Assembly (NCBI GenBank): GCA_029379385.1
Contig: CM055613.1
Span: 10,000,001 to 10,064,000, forward strand
Length of the DNA: 64,000 nt
Source: Quillaja saponaria
Lineage: Eukaryota > Streptophyta > Magnoliopsida > Fabales > Quillajaceae
Direction: 5' to 3'
Of this stretch, positions 1-12,033 are shown piece by piece. Under the pieces are notes generated by a model. The model saw only the letters and a program-made list of their open reading frames with translations, was not told the DNA's origin and ran no database searches. A program made the position numbers and the translations under genes. How positions within the stretch are numbered: the first letter of the stretch is position 1; each line of letters opens with the position of its first letter.

Positions 1-20
1 CACACCCATCTCTTGGTGTG

Positions 21-2896
21 TGTTATAACCTGATATCATAAAGTCAAGTTTTAGACGTAGTGTATAAATGTTAGGTATAAAATGAATTAGTTACATAAAT
101 AATAATACAATTAAATATGTTATAACCGATATGTTAGTGCTTTGTTTTAGAAATTGTGTATAAAAAAAAAAAATAAATAAATAAAATAATATTTTAATGG
201 CATTTTAAAATGTTGCAGGAAAATTATCATGATAACATAAATAATAAGTTTGTATAAAGTAAATTAAAATAAGAGGGTATTTGGACATACACGTATTAAT
301 TGAATTTTTTACTATTTTAGTGATTCATCTAAGGTATAAAATTTATTTTGTACAATTATGTTATTGTGTATAACTAGTGAGCATTTAAAAATAGTAATAA
401 TAAATAAATAAATATATATAGATATATACACCAAACTAAGAATGAACCTACACCACAAATCTATGTTGACCGTGACTTTTTCTTCTCCTTTTCTTTTTCT
501 TCTTTCTTTCCTCTTTCACTGGCCGAGAGAATCTTCTTCATTGTTCCATTTGCTTCCACCGCCTTTAACTTTCTTTCTCCCTGCTTTTGTTTTCCATGGA
601 GAAGCCTTTCAAAGTATACAAATCAAGCTGCTTGTCTTTTGAATTTTCCCTATCCCTTACCGTGATAGGATTTTGCTTTTACCTTAAGTATTATTTCTCA
701 CCATTTCTGGCCAAGAAGTGTTTCGGTTTGTTGGCAGTAGGCTTGTCTTCTTGTAGCAGCGCATCCTGACTTTTGATGGGTAGCCTTTGGGTTTGGGATG
801 TGTTAGTGTTGGAGAAGGAAATTGAAATGAATCAAGGGCAGCAGCTGGAAGTGTAGCCGTGCCCTGTCTCGGACGTTCATTGGAGCAGCACTTCATTTCT
901 TTTTCTTCTCTTCTGGTTGCCGTGGAGCATCCTTAGAACAGGGCAGTAGCTGAAGGTGGGAAGCTGCTCTAGCAAATTTCAGCCGAGAGGAAGGGGGTGT
1001 GTAAGGCAGCAGCTTTGCCTTTGTGCCGAATTTGTTGCTGTGTGCCCTTTTGATTCAAGTGTAAACTACTCTAGTGAAGGAGCAAGGGTAAATGACTTTT
1101 TATATAACTTGATTATTGTTTAATTAGGGTGACTGATTTTCTTTCACTTAAAAAGTTCATTGATTGAAGTGTGCTAGGATATTAGAAGTAGGATGATTAG
1201 TGATTTAGGTTCTGGAATTGATAAACGGAGTTGGATGGTAAATGAACGGAACAAGGAATACATATGTTAATATGTCTAACCTTAGCCTCTTTATTTTTAT
1301 AATGTTATTCATAATGCATTAGTTAGACTTAGGAATGAATTGTATGGAAGGTAAAAGTTTAGGATTAAGTTATGTTGGGGTTAGATCGGTATAGTTAAAC
1401 TATGAGATTATTATAAATTGTGATGAATTCTTAATATAGGATTGAAAGTGAAATTCAATAATTGATTCATTTAAAATGGAAAACTATAGGCCTAAGGTAG
1501 ATTAGCAATATATATAGAGATATCTATAATCATAAAAGTAATTTACCTTTATAATTTGATAGTAATAAAAGGTAAATGTTAATAGTTACGTGGAAGTTGA
1601 CTTATGTGGGTGTTCGTTGTTGAATGTCTAATTAGGAAACATGAAAGTGGGCTAGTTTAGTGATCATTATATAAAGTGAATATATATATATATTCACATG
1701 AACTATAATAAAACATGTTCTTAAAGTATTTGATAAAATGTCTCTTCATTATTAGCTTTATCACCTAAAGTCTAATTTATATTAATTGACATGTAATAGT
1801 TTAAAGGAAAATTTACATAAATAAACCTATATAAGTTGAGATATAAGTTAGTAAGTAAAAGAGTATAACAATAACGTGTATGAACTAAATATTATTTGAA
1901 ATTATGAATTTCAGTTCCGGATTCTAAGGTGGACCTGATAAGACACATGGATTCGAGAATTAAGTGAGGAATTAATTCATAATACGGTGAGTGGTTAATT
2001 GTTGCCTTTAGGGGCTAGATTAATATGTGTGATTATATTTATTTGAATATGTGTGATATATAGAAAGTAAGCTAGTGAAGTATTTCAGTAATTTGCTTGG
2101 ATAAGGTTTGCTTGATATTGGTTACTGTGATTGACATTGATTGTGTTTGATAAGGGCCAACTTGTGAACATTTTCTGGAAAATGATTTTCGTTTCTGACA
2201 ATGATTTTAAAAACTATTGGAGTGCTCAGCCCCGGTGGGATGGATTTGTGTACGGAGATTAATTTGGTGTGCGGGCGCGTAAATGCCCGGCAGGGGGTGA
2301 TATTGGTGTGCGGGGCTGGGTTACTCGTTGGCCCTTTGGTTGCTTTGTTTGATATTATTTTTCTGATTGATTTGTGATAGTGTGGATCATGTAAATTGTG
2401 ACTTTATGTGACTACAATATATACGTGTAAGGTGAGTTAATATATGAACAATGTTACATGAATTTAATATACTATATGATTGTGTGGGGTGATGCTAGTA
2501 CCCTTTGGGTACGATTTCCACTCACGGAGTCCATAGGACTCATCCCTTTTGTGGATAATATTTTTTTTCAGGAGTTAAATATATGGTGTCGCCGAGTTTA
2601 TGACCTGCCGACAAAGTACGGCAAGGTATTTTTCAGGATCTCATACTTGAAGTTAAGGATGAAGGTTTGCAGTCACACTAAAATGGTGGAAATGTCTAAT
2701 TTTGTATATTGTAATAGTCTATATATATTTGTTCCTGTGTAGTCGTGTAGAATTAGGAACACATAGGTTGTATTACGTGGTGTGTTATATAAATTTTCAA
2801 CAAGTGTCATGATTGTTACTTTGATTTGAATTCAGGATTACGGAGGTTTGGTTATCCAACCCTTTGGCCAGTCATGCCTCTGTGAGGGGTGTGACA
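21..2896 (+). mobile_element. Solo LTR, copy A of a long LTR family
   Basis: The segment begins TGTTATAACCTG and ends GGGTGTGACA, so it has the TG...CA ends of an LTR. It is flanked by a perfect 5-bp direct repeat, GTGTG, at 16-20 and 2897-2901, as integrase produces. It has no long ORF, primer binding site or internal repeat of its own start, which fits a solo LTR left by LTR-LTR recombination. A second copy lies in the opposite orientation at 48829-52369. The two share several blocks, notably 1738-1960 and 2220-2560, including a GC-rich stretch around 2221-2340 and the TGATGCTAGTACC motif near 2490. The superfamily cannot be read from the LTR alone; the length suits a Gypsy chromovirus-like element, but that is inference. 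Confidence 0.8.
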
Positions 2897-2901
2897 GTGT
2901 G

Positions 2902-3151
2902 ATGGCCGCATTCAAAACTACCAACTCCATCTTTCACAAAACTTCAACTTCCATCTTCCACACATCATGCAATATTCAACTTTTTTTCCCTTTTTTTTTC
3001 TTCTTTTTTTTTCTTCTTTTTTTTTCTTCTCCTTTTCTTCCTTTTACACAAACTCAATCACCACCATTTTTTTCCAGCACCTTTGTATTTTTGACATTGC
3101 TCCACCATCAACATAATTCTCTCACTGATATTCACATTCCAATCTAATCAA
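2902..3151. other. Spacer with a pyrimidine-rich tract
   Basis: This stretch joins the solo LTR to the next LTR remnant. It holds a T/C-rich tract (about 2980-3040) of TTTTTTTTCTTC-like units. It could be decayed internal sequence of the neighbouring minus-strand element. No coding signal is visible. Confidence 0.4.
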
Positions 3152-3690
3152 GTTCTGATACCACTTGTTGAGAATTATACAAATATTCTCCTTCAATCTT
3201 CAATGAGATATAGGAAAAATAATAAAGAATATCCACGCAATATAAGAGAAGAGAAAAAATAATCAACATCAAATATTATGTGATTCGGCTCTTTGCCTAC
3301 ATTCATGGATGAGAAGAGAAAATTATATTATTGCAAGAAAGATTATATAAAAAGAGTAACATCCTACACATGGCATTCGATCTCTCATTCTCATACCTTA
3401 CAATTTTACAAAATTACATATTTATATTAAATAGGACTTGATCAATAAATAAACTTTTCCTCCGGACAAAAAAATACAATCTCAATTAATTAGACTTACT
3501 TACCTACCTACCAAAGTAAATACAATCTCAATTTAATTAGACTTATTTATCTACTAAGATAAATCTAATTAAGAAATCTCAGTCATTATCTAATTAGTTT
3601 TTCTTGCTCAACAAGAATAAATTGTTTAGAAAATTATCAAAAGAGTCAAAATCCCAACCAAGAATCTTTGAAGATTGAATTTCAAAGTAG
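3152..3690 (-). mobile_element. LTR remnant with adjacent tRNA-Met primer-binding-site relic
   Basis: On the minus strand, 3163-3152 reads TGGTATCAGAAC, a close match to the initiator tRNA-Met primer binding site of plant copia elements. It sits 3 bases from TGTTGAG (plus strand, from 3166), which would be the inner edge of a minus-strand 5' LTR. The following 500 bp is AT-rich and holds a short internal duplication (AAATACAATCTCAATT at about 3473 and 3520). The outer LTR edge was not found, so the right boundary is approximate. No gag-pol remains to its left. Confidence 0.45.
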
Positions 3691-6479
3691 AACTAGATTA
3701 GAGAGAATTTAGTGTAGTATGGAGATGTAAAGCACAATTTGTTGGACAACCATGAAGTGGGAATTTTGGAAGGAGACAGAGATACAGAAAGTAGAAGATT
3801 CTATTGGACTCGGTCAGTTTTTGGATTTACTGGTTTTGGTTGATCCGAGATTTTCTGAGCCCTTTAGTCTAATTGGTTTGTTGGGCTGGGGTGGTTGGGC
3901 GGAGCAGGGTCTGTATTTTGAGCCTTTATGTTTTCGAACTCCTCATACCCCTAGTATCAGCCTTGTCGAGTTTTAACCAACTAGCATATATCATTTAAAT
4001 TTAATACTCATTGGCGACCATGACCTTTCTTAAAATTACTGAAAAAAATTACAAAGAGTCCCAATTATAAAAATTATTAAATTTTGTAAAAATCAAAATG
4101 ATTGGAGTATAAATTGTTTAAGAGTCAAAATATAATTTTTCCAACAACTTGTTGAGACTAAAATGATATATAAACATGTAAGAGAGTTTAAATTATAAAA
4201 GATATCAAAATGATAAAATTATAAATTATAAATTTTTTTTTTCCCCAAAATCCCATGGCCTCTACAAGACTAAAGTCTCATGTAGTTCCGGCCCGCCTCT
4301 TATTCCATAGGAGATGTATGATGTGGTGATGTGGTTGTAGAGAAACAATAGTTCTTTTCAAGAAAAATAGGCATTTCCAAACAATGTTTCTTAAAGACTT
4401 TGTTCCCCTGTCTATGGGCTTATATGATATTTTCTTCTATAGTTGTTTAGTTTAGGGTCTTTTTATCACATAATAGAGTCAGTGTTAAGTAATGAGAAGA
4501 TGGTAATAGCATTTATACTATTATTTAATTTATAAAAAATTATATTAATTATGTATGGATAATAGAGTAAATTATTCTAACCTCCAATGAATTATATATA
4601 CTGATATTATGTGAGCATCCTTTTTAAAATCTATACAAATTTCTATTGAAGCTTGAAAATAAGTTATAATTTATAATTAAACCCAGACTCTAAACAATTG
4701 AGATAAACTTTCCAAACTATCTTTATAGTCATATTATGAAGAGATACATGTAATTTTTGTTTTATAATTGAACATAAAATAAAATATAAATAAATATTAA
4801 ATATTGATCATTCCTAAAATTATGAAGGAAAAAACATTAATAAAAAAAAAATATATTTATAATATACGATATTTTTGTAAAGAATATGAAACTTACCATA
4901 TGTAAATATATATATATTTTTTACTTTTATAATTGCATTATTATTTTACAAATGGTTATTAATTTAATTTAATTTAATTTCTATTTGATTTCAAGTTGAA
5001 TAATAACACATATATATATATATATATTTTCAATCAAAATAATAATAATAATAATAATAAAATATTGAAATGAATTATTTCAAAATTTTATTTGTCTCTT
5101 AATAAAAATACACTGAGAAAATTTTAAATATTTTATCTTAGTGTTAAAATTCATAGAAGGTATGTGTAGTTTTGAAAATGAAAAGAAGTCCGTATATAAA
5201 ATCAGTAAAATTTAAGAAATATAAAATAATATACTCTTGATAATATTAAGGATAAATTAATATTATTTTATCATTAATAATAATATTATAATTTATATTG
5301 TTAATAAATAATTTGGGTGTCTGAATATCATAACCTTATTATAAATTATATAATTAAGATGTTAATAAGTATAAGTGGTTTTAACAATTCTAATTGGGTA
5401 TTAATATCTGTACACATACAAATAATTTTAACATACACCACTGTAAATTGATATTATATTATCAATATCCACTTTTTAAGTGGACAAGAAACTTAATTCT
5501 GTCTTTCAATCTAAACTTAAAAAAGTGATGGACATATTAATTAATTTAATTTAAAAAAGTTACAACTTTCAGATTTTGATTTCCAATACAACTCTTTCTC
5601 TTTCCAAATCTCTTCTTCCTATTTTTATCATTATTTGACTCTCGCTGCACTCTTGATGTTGGGTTTCATATTCAAGTTGAAACAGGAGAAAATGTTGTTT
5701 ATTTACCTAATTAAATTTGCTAAAAATTATGCCCTTAAAAAATCATTTAACTTTTATGTGGTGGTGCTTACAAATCTTATATACTTCTCCTTACCTCTAG
5801 TCAGCTAGACTAATTACTTCCATTCCCACAGGTTCATATAATAGAAAATTTGACTTATTATAATACCCACCATGATGTTCTCTTGTTCCAAATTGAAGAT
5901 ACTACAATAATTAAATTTTTTTTTTGTTGGATATGAATCATAAGATGACATCTCAAAATTTATTTCAACCAATATTAAAAGAATAAAAAATTCTTCAAGA
6001 GATCTCAAATGGAGGCACCATTGTTGCCTGGCTGCTATGCTAGTTCAGCAGGAGAGAGAAAAAGATAAGTAAAAAATATGAAAGCATATTCGTCTAGAGA
6101 AAATGACAATTATGAGAATTTTATTCGAGAACAAAATTGAGAAATTAATTTCGTAGTGAGGTTATAATTGTGTACCTCCACTTACCACTTAATTATATAT
6201 GCTGACTATTTTATCTTTTAAATAATAATTTGTATAAATTTATATTATATGGTATGATTAAACGAGTCCTAAAAGTCACTTTACAAAACTTCAATAATTT
6301 TTTAATTTGTTTTGTTGAAAAAGTTGAAAACAAATTCTGGCTTTGCATTGAAGTTGACTCAAGTATACTAGCATTTACCTTTGCTTCAGCTTATGCATTA
6401 GCATTTTCCTTTGCTTGGTCTAGAAACAGCCCACCACCGGAACTTTCCATTGCTTAGAGTACTCCAGTGGCCAACACAT
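3691..6479. other. AT-rich intergenic region
   Basis: The region has no convincing gene. It contains simple repeats, including (TA)n near 5010-5030 and (AAT)n near 5038-5060, plus many short poly-A/T runs. A 74-codon open frame at 3752-3976 has no recognisable domain and no supporting context. Confidence 0.5.
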
Positions 6480-6830
6480 GGAATAATCTATAGCCTTTTT
6501 TATGATTTTTAAAAGTCACAGTAATAATATTTAGTAAAATAATATAAAATCTGTTTTTAATAAATAGAAGCCGTAAATTAGATTTAATTTGGTAATTTTT
6601 AATTTTCTTATTAAAAATTAAGATTATATTAGATTTTAAATTTTTGATAGCAGAAGTCAGTTTTTAAAAATATTCATTAAGTGCTTTTTAAAGCATCCTT
6701 GATTTTTAAAAGTGAAAAGCAGAAGTACTCTAGCTTTTTTTTTAGCAAACATATAAAAATTAACTTATGCTTTTTGTAAGCATAAGCACCATCCCAAAAA
6801 GTATTACCAAACCAAGCCTAAGCTAAGTAA
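6480..6830. repeat. Possible MITE-like repeat
   Basis: This AT-rich segment is full of paired TTTTTAAAAG/CTTTTAAA motifs, with GCATAAGC near its right end (about 6778-6788). Its look is that of hAT-type miniature elements. I could not define terminal inverted repeats or a target duplication, so the call rests on texture only. Confidence 0.25.
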
Positions 6831-6977
6831 AACAAAGACTTCCTCCATATTGGGCATGTTGCTAACACTCTTCTAAACAAGTGCCCTTTTCCAATGCACC
6901 ACAAAATTGTTTACCAATGGGCAAGGCAGATGTGCTCATTAAAACTAACGCTTCATATATGATTGATATATATTTAA

Positions 6978-8330
6978 ATAAATCCGTTGTAGGTTATAAG
7001 TGTATGTATAAGATTAATACTCATGTAGATGACATTGTTGAACGTTACAAAGGACGACTAGTTATAAAAATATATAGAGAAAAGTATGGCGTTGACTATG
7101 AAAAGACTAATTTTGACTATATTGCTCGTCTCACTTATGTACGAGCTCTTATTGTTGTTGCTCCCGTTTGCAGATATTTTTTCAGATGGATGACAAAAAC
7201 GATTTTCTTAAAGAAGAGTTTCCTAAGGAGGTGTATATGAAATCTCTACTTGGCTATTCTCATTTTTCTCATCAAGCGTGTCATCTTCATAAGACATTAT
7301 ACGGTCTCAAGACTAAAACAATCTCCTCAAGGTTGATTCTCAAAATTTAGTTCAATATTAACACAACTCAGATTCTCCTCCATGATTCAGTCTTATTCAG
7401 TTGACAAACTGATTCTAGTTTGATTTTGGTCTTACAGTATATTGATGGCATGATTTTCATGGATGATGACACTCAAGACATTCTTAAATTTACATTATCT
7501 TTTAGTCAACAATTTGAAATGAATGATCTTGGCACGCTTAGTTACTGGTTATTATTTCTCTCAAATCAAGTATGCAACAAACTTGATTTTCAGATCATTC
7601 ATTTCTGACAGTGAAACGGTTGCATCACCCATGTAAGAAAAATGGGAGAATAGTATGTTGACTAGTGAACCTCATCCCAATCATACTCTCTATTATCAGC
7701 TGGTTGATAGCTTGATTTATCTTCCGGTTCTCGATCAGCCATTGCATATGTAGTTCATCGTGTTCATCAATTTATAACTTCTCATTTTTTTAGTATATTA
7801 AGTTGCAATTCTAAAGATTATGACATATGTCAAGGGAATCCTCTTTCATGGCATGTATGTACTATCCATAGACTTCTTATCTGCATCTTACTGCTTAATC
7901 TAATGCAGACTGAGCGTGTGATCCTTCAAATAGATGGTCTACTACCGATTTCTTCTTCTTCCTTGGTGTTTCTCTGGTTACATGGTGCAATAATAAATAA
8001 TCAATTGTCTCTTGATCCATTACTGAATCAGAATATCAAGCTCTTGCATATACTACTACTGAGTTAATCTTGTTATGATGAATATTATGGGACATGGGTG
8101 TCACTTTTGGTTATGATTCTACTTCGTTCTCGGCCACCCCTATTCACTATGATCATAGGGTTATTCAAGTTGCTCATAATGATATTTTTCATGAGTTAAC
8201 AAAATACATTAAATTTCATGTCATTCCCACTCATCTTACTTGTGGTAATCTCTGACTCATTCTTGTTTCATGCTAGCTCAGACAAACTTGCTAAGCATAG
8301 TCTTTAGGCCTTAATTTACTCATATGATTA
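6978..8330 (+). pseudogene. Decayed Ty1/copia reverse transcriptase-RNase H remnant
   Basis: Translation in shifting plus frames follows the copia pol order. About 6990-7160 corresponds to the start of the reverse transcriptase (VGYKCMYKI, then ERYKGRLV, YGVDYEKT and ARLTYVRAL). About 7180-7320 matches its middle (DKNDFLKE, PKEVYMK, KTLYGLK). About 7430-7560 holds the catalytic block, where the usual YVDD is replaced by YIDG, then a segment like LSQQFEMNDLG. About 7920-8300 contains RNase H-like pieces (RWSTTDFFFFLG, ESEYQALAYTT). Several stops and frameshifts interrupt it and one catalytic Asp is lost, so it is inactive. No gag, protease or integrase precedes it. AT-rich sequence after about 8335 may be the start of a 3' LTR. 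Confidence 0.8.
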
Positions 8331-9795
8331 TTATATTATTAATTTGATTGTAGGAGGGATTGACTCGATTATACTTAGTTTTATTTTGGGTTAGATTCGT
8401 TATGAATATTAACTATGTATAACTTATATATACATGCTCTCTCTCCTTTATATAATGCTTATCCATTCATACAGAATATAAAAAATTACTTCTTTTTTTT
8501 ATTTTTTATTCTAACTATATGGATTTCCAAATCTTTCAGGAGGTTAGGAAAAATATACAATTAAGCCCAATAGTCCCAACTTTGTAGTGCATTTCGCCAA
8601 TTGGATGATTAATCCTCTTGTAGAGTCTAAGCTTGTGTTTAAAGTGCCTCCACATAGCTAATATTAGAACATAAGGTCAAAAAAAAACTGCTTCTAAAGC
8701 TTGTCTTCAAGTGATCTTCGACACGATAAAAAGTATTAAGGTAAAAAGCAAAAAGAAAGTATGTGTATGTTGTCAAGCTCTATGCGGTTACAACTTGCAA
8801 GTATGTGAACTAGTAATATATCAAAATTCATTTATAAAAAATTACCTAACTGCTTAAACTTTTTATAAAAATTAAAAAAAAATTGATTTTTTAACATCTA
8901 AAACATAGTAACTCCAATTTAAATATCAAGCACTATGAAAAGATAATATCATCTTAGCAGTGCACAATTCGAATCTTAGTGAATAACAAATTAATAAGAT
9001 ATTTTTCTCAATTTTATTAATAATTGATTAACTTACGATGGAATCACATTTGATCCACGTGGAATGTAACAAATTTGGGCAACAAGATTTAGCAAGTCTT
9101 GATAATCTCAATTGTTTAGTAGATAGACATTTCAATTGAGATGCACTTTGCTATATTTTTATTACAACTTGTAAAGCAAACTTCCCTTTTAGTGGTCCTT
9201 CTCTGTTTCTGTCCATTTAAATGAACTACTATCATACTTTTTACTATGACCTGAGTGATTGATTAGGGAGGGGTTTAATATCATACCACTAGTATACCAA
9301 GTGAGTTAGTGAGAGATGGGTGGTCAGGTTTTATGGTAGGTGACTAAACAACCACCTTGAGTTCACATGCCTTCTTTATGTGTATTATAAAATTTTCTCT
9401 TTTATCTTCTCATGTGTCATGACTTCAGGTACCAATCCCAATTTTCAACACCTCATTCATTTTCTCTTTAATGACAAGAAAAAATAATTACATCCAAAAC
9501 ATGCCACTTTCTTAATTTCACATAAAGAAAAAAACAAAAATAAGAATTCTGTTACATTACAATTCTTAAAAGTTTCAATGAGAAACAAATTGATGACCCT
9601 GAAAATTGCATTTCAGAAATTGTGACTTATTATATGACCAAAACCAGAAAATGACATATATAGTTAGAAATATGAGCAGAGATACCTTGCTTGGAGGACA
9701 TGAATCCTGTAAAGAATTAATGAAATAAAATCCAGAATCTTCTCTGTACAATTTGAATCTTCATCAGAAACCATGGCCTGAGAGAATGAGAAATT
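8331..9795. other. Spacer: possible copia 3' LTR relic and 3' flank of the zinc-finger gene
   Basis: Positions 8335-8500 may be LTR of the adjacent copia relic; they hold a TATA-like stretch near 8428-8456. From about 9500 to 9795 the sequence is probably 3' untranslated region of the minus-strand zinc-finger gene. No other gene is visible. Confidence 0.4.
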
Positions 9796-11403
9796 TCAGT
9801 TCGACATGAGGTCTACAAGTGCCTCATGCTTGTGGATGCTTCCTACCCACCATGGCTTATAAGCTTGAACATGGCTATTGCTTTCATCATCACCAGGAGC
9901 AGGAAGATTAAGATCAAGGAAATCTCGAATTTCCGGTACCGGTTTCTGAATTACAATTGTTTGACAGTTTGTACTCTTTGAGTTATTAACCAAATGGGAT
10001 CTCTTATGACCACCTAAGGCTTGGCCTGATGGAAATACCTTGAGGCAGATTGGGCACTCATGCCCCTTGCTCCTCTTGAATCCTGTACTGATCTCTGACT
10101 TATGATCAATACCAGAATCCATATCATGATCAATGAGGTAGTCATCGTTAGTAGACTTGAAGAGCTTACTATCAGTAGTAGCGTCGCGGGAATGTTCGGT
10201 TTCAATGCTGTTTTCACTTCTTTCAATTCTTGAAGCAAAACATCCTTTCATCTTTTTATGACTAGCTCTGTGACCCCCAAGAGCTTGGTAAGAGTGGAAG
10301 ATCTTGTTGCAAGTAGTACACTCAAATTTGCTTCTTTTAATAGAACTCCTGCAGAATTCAGCTTCAATAGGCTTGTTTACTGATTTTTTCAAGGAATTTG
10401 AGTTCAATTTAGTATAAGACTCACAAAACTTTCTCTTGATTGAAGTGTGCTTGTTAGTAGCTGACTTCAATTGATCGAATCCTGTTTCATTGGTAACATT
10501 CTTTCCCAATTCATCTTCAGAATCCTCTGATGCAGATTGATCATCCAGCTGAGACTGAGACTGAGACTTCTTAACTTTATCATTCTTGAGTATCCCATCA
10601 GTGAAAACTTTAGTCTTGTTCATCCTATACACATTCCTTGGAAACTCAGAATGAAAATTACTGGAAGAAGTGTTACCCTCAATTTTCATAATCAGATTAG
10701 TTCGAGTCAAAGATGGAGCTTCTAAATACATAGAAGTATTATCAGATGATTCTGCAGCAGAATTCATACCACCCCAAGGACTCGCATCTCTTGAAAGCAT
10801 CATCAAGCACATAGCAACCTGTTCTTGTTCAGGCTCAACCTCACAAACAGAAGAAGAGGGTTTGGCAATTGAGAAAGAAGATGTTGCAGTTGTCATGTAC
10901 CTTGTTCTTCTTTTTGATCCCCTTCTCCGATTTGGAGCTGCGGTTTCGTTGTCGGTTTGGCTGTCCACAACCAGTTTCTGGCTTCCATTAGTCCATGAAT
11001 CTTGATCTTCCAAGCTATTAGAAGCTCTTTCTTTATCTGAATGGCATTTCATATGACCAAATAGAGCTTTCCAAGAATGAAAACCTTTACCACACTCTTT
11101 GCAGAACTTATCTAGAAGTAAAGTGTCTTCACTTGAATCAGAAACCCTCCAAGTCTTCTTAGGATTCTCTCTGAGGCCATAACTAGTGTGAATTCCAGCT
11201 TCAGAGCCCGTCTCACAGCCAACATAAGTATTGCTTCCACCATTGTTCAGAGAAGAAAAATTCCTTATAGCAGCCATTTTCTCATCTGCTTCAACTGAAC
11301 TATTGATTATGTGAGACCTCATGTGACCTCCCAGGGATCTCCCACAAGGGAAACTCTTGCTGCAGAACTTGCATACATGTTTGAATTCTTGATCTTCTCC
11401 CAT
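9796..11403 (-). CDS. Four-finger C2H2 zinc-finger transcriptional repressor (ZAT-like)
   Basis: This single-exon gene encodes 535 residues, a nuclear DNA-binding protein. Four C2H2 fingers lie at about residues 11-31, 101-121, 362-382 and 450-470. Fingers 3 and 4 carry the plant QALGGH signature, while finger 1 has RSLGGH and finger 2 KALFGH. A basic, NLS-like [12 protein letters not shown] stretch is at 158-169, a conserved-looking MCLMMLSRD segment at 198-206, and an EAR repression motif DLNLP at 497-501. EAR motifs recruit TOPLESS-type corepressors. The open frame extends 10 codons upstream to a TTG, but the first ATG is at 11403 and gives [11 protein letters not shown], the more plausible start. 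It resembles the long multi-finger relatives of Arabidopsis ZAT4/ZAT9. The targets are unknown; the class is often linked to stress responses. Confidence 0.9.
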   Translation of the reverse strand: MGEDQEFKHVCKFCSKSFPCGRSLGGHMRSHIINSSVEADEKMAAIRNFSSLNNGGSNTYVGCETGSEAGIHTSYGLRENPKKTWRVSDSSEDTLLLDKFCKECGKGFHSWKALFGHMKCHSDKERASNSLEDQDSWTNGSQKLVVDSQTDNETAAPNRRRGSKRRTRYMTTATSSFSIAKPSSSVCEVEPEQEQVAMCLMMLSRDASPWGGMNSAAESSDNTSMYLEAPSLTRTNLIMKIEGNTSSSNFHSEFPRNVYRMNKTKVFTDGILKNDKVKKSQSQSQLDDQSASEDSEDELGKNVTNETGFDQLKSATNKHTSIKRKFCESYTKLNSNSLKKSVNKPIEAEFCRSSIKRSKFECTTCNKIFHSYQALGGHRASHKKMKGCFASRIERSENSIETEHSRDATTDSKLFKSTNDDYLIDHDMDSGIDHKSEISTGFKRSKGHECPICLKVFPSGQALGGHKRSHLVNNSKSTNCQTIVIQKPVPEIRDFLDLNLPAPGDDESNSHVQAYKPWWVGSIHKHEALVDLMSN

Positions 11404-12033
11404 TGAATTAGAGAATTCAAAACAGTTGAACAAATTAATACAGATCAGAGAAGCAAATCAATGCTTCAAATCTGATAAAAGAATATCCAACAATGCTTAA
11501 ACTATCAATCTCATCCCACTAAGAAGACCAAATGCAAACAAAACAGAGGATTCAAAGGAAAAGCAACAAGACCCAGATCAGAAATCAAGGTGAAATTTCA
11601 AATTTTACTAGAAAACAATATCAAATCACTTTTAGAACTGACAAAATCAAAAACCCATCTCAGATTTCACACAAATTCTTGAGCCAGGACAAGATCTAAG
11701 GCAGAGAAAGAGGAAAAGAAGAGGGCCTAAAGAATGTGAAGTAAGCTTTCTTAATTCTCTTACTACTAGTAGCTTTCTTGGGTAGTTGAAATTTGAAGAA
11801 AAGATCAAACTTGGAGGAGTTTATGTTACCTTTGTTGCTAATGATGGTGATGAAGTAGGCAAAGGGAAGAAAACTTAAAAAGAAGAGTGAGTGAGTGAGC
11901 GTTTGTTTCTCATATTCTCTCACTACTTTGTCTCTCTCTCTCTCTCTCTCTAAGCTTGACTATATTTGGAGGAGAAATCCATGCATGGAAGCAAAGATTA
12001 AAAAGAAAGGGAGAGGAAAGATAGCAGCACGTG
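11404..12033 (-). promoter_or_regulatory. Leader and proximal promoter of the zinc-finger gene
   Basis: On the minus strand, upstream of the ATG, lie about 500 bp of probable 5' leader, a (GA)n run at 11931-11952 and a TATA-like CAAATATAG around 11957-11966. A G-box CACGTG sits at 12028-12033, within ACACGTGC (ABRE-like). The leader may contain an intron; I could not fix one. Confidence 0.45.

Noticed and set aside
3752..3976. 74-codon ORF near the LTR remnant
   Set aside because: No domain, no homologue recognised, and repeat-rich context.
11404..11433. Ten-codon upstream extension of the zinc-finger ORF
   Set aside because: Its first codon is TTG, and the first ATG at 11403 gives the expected N-terminus just before finger 1.
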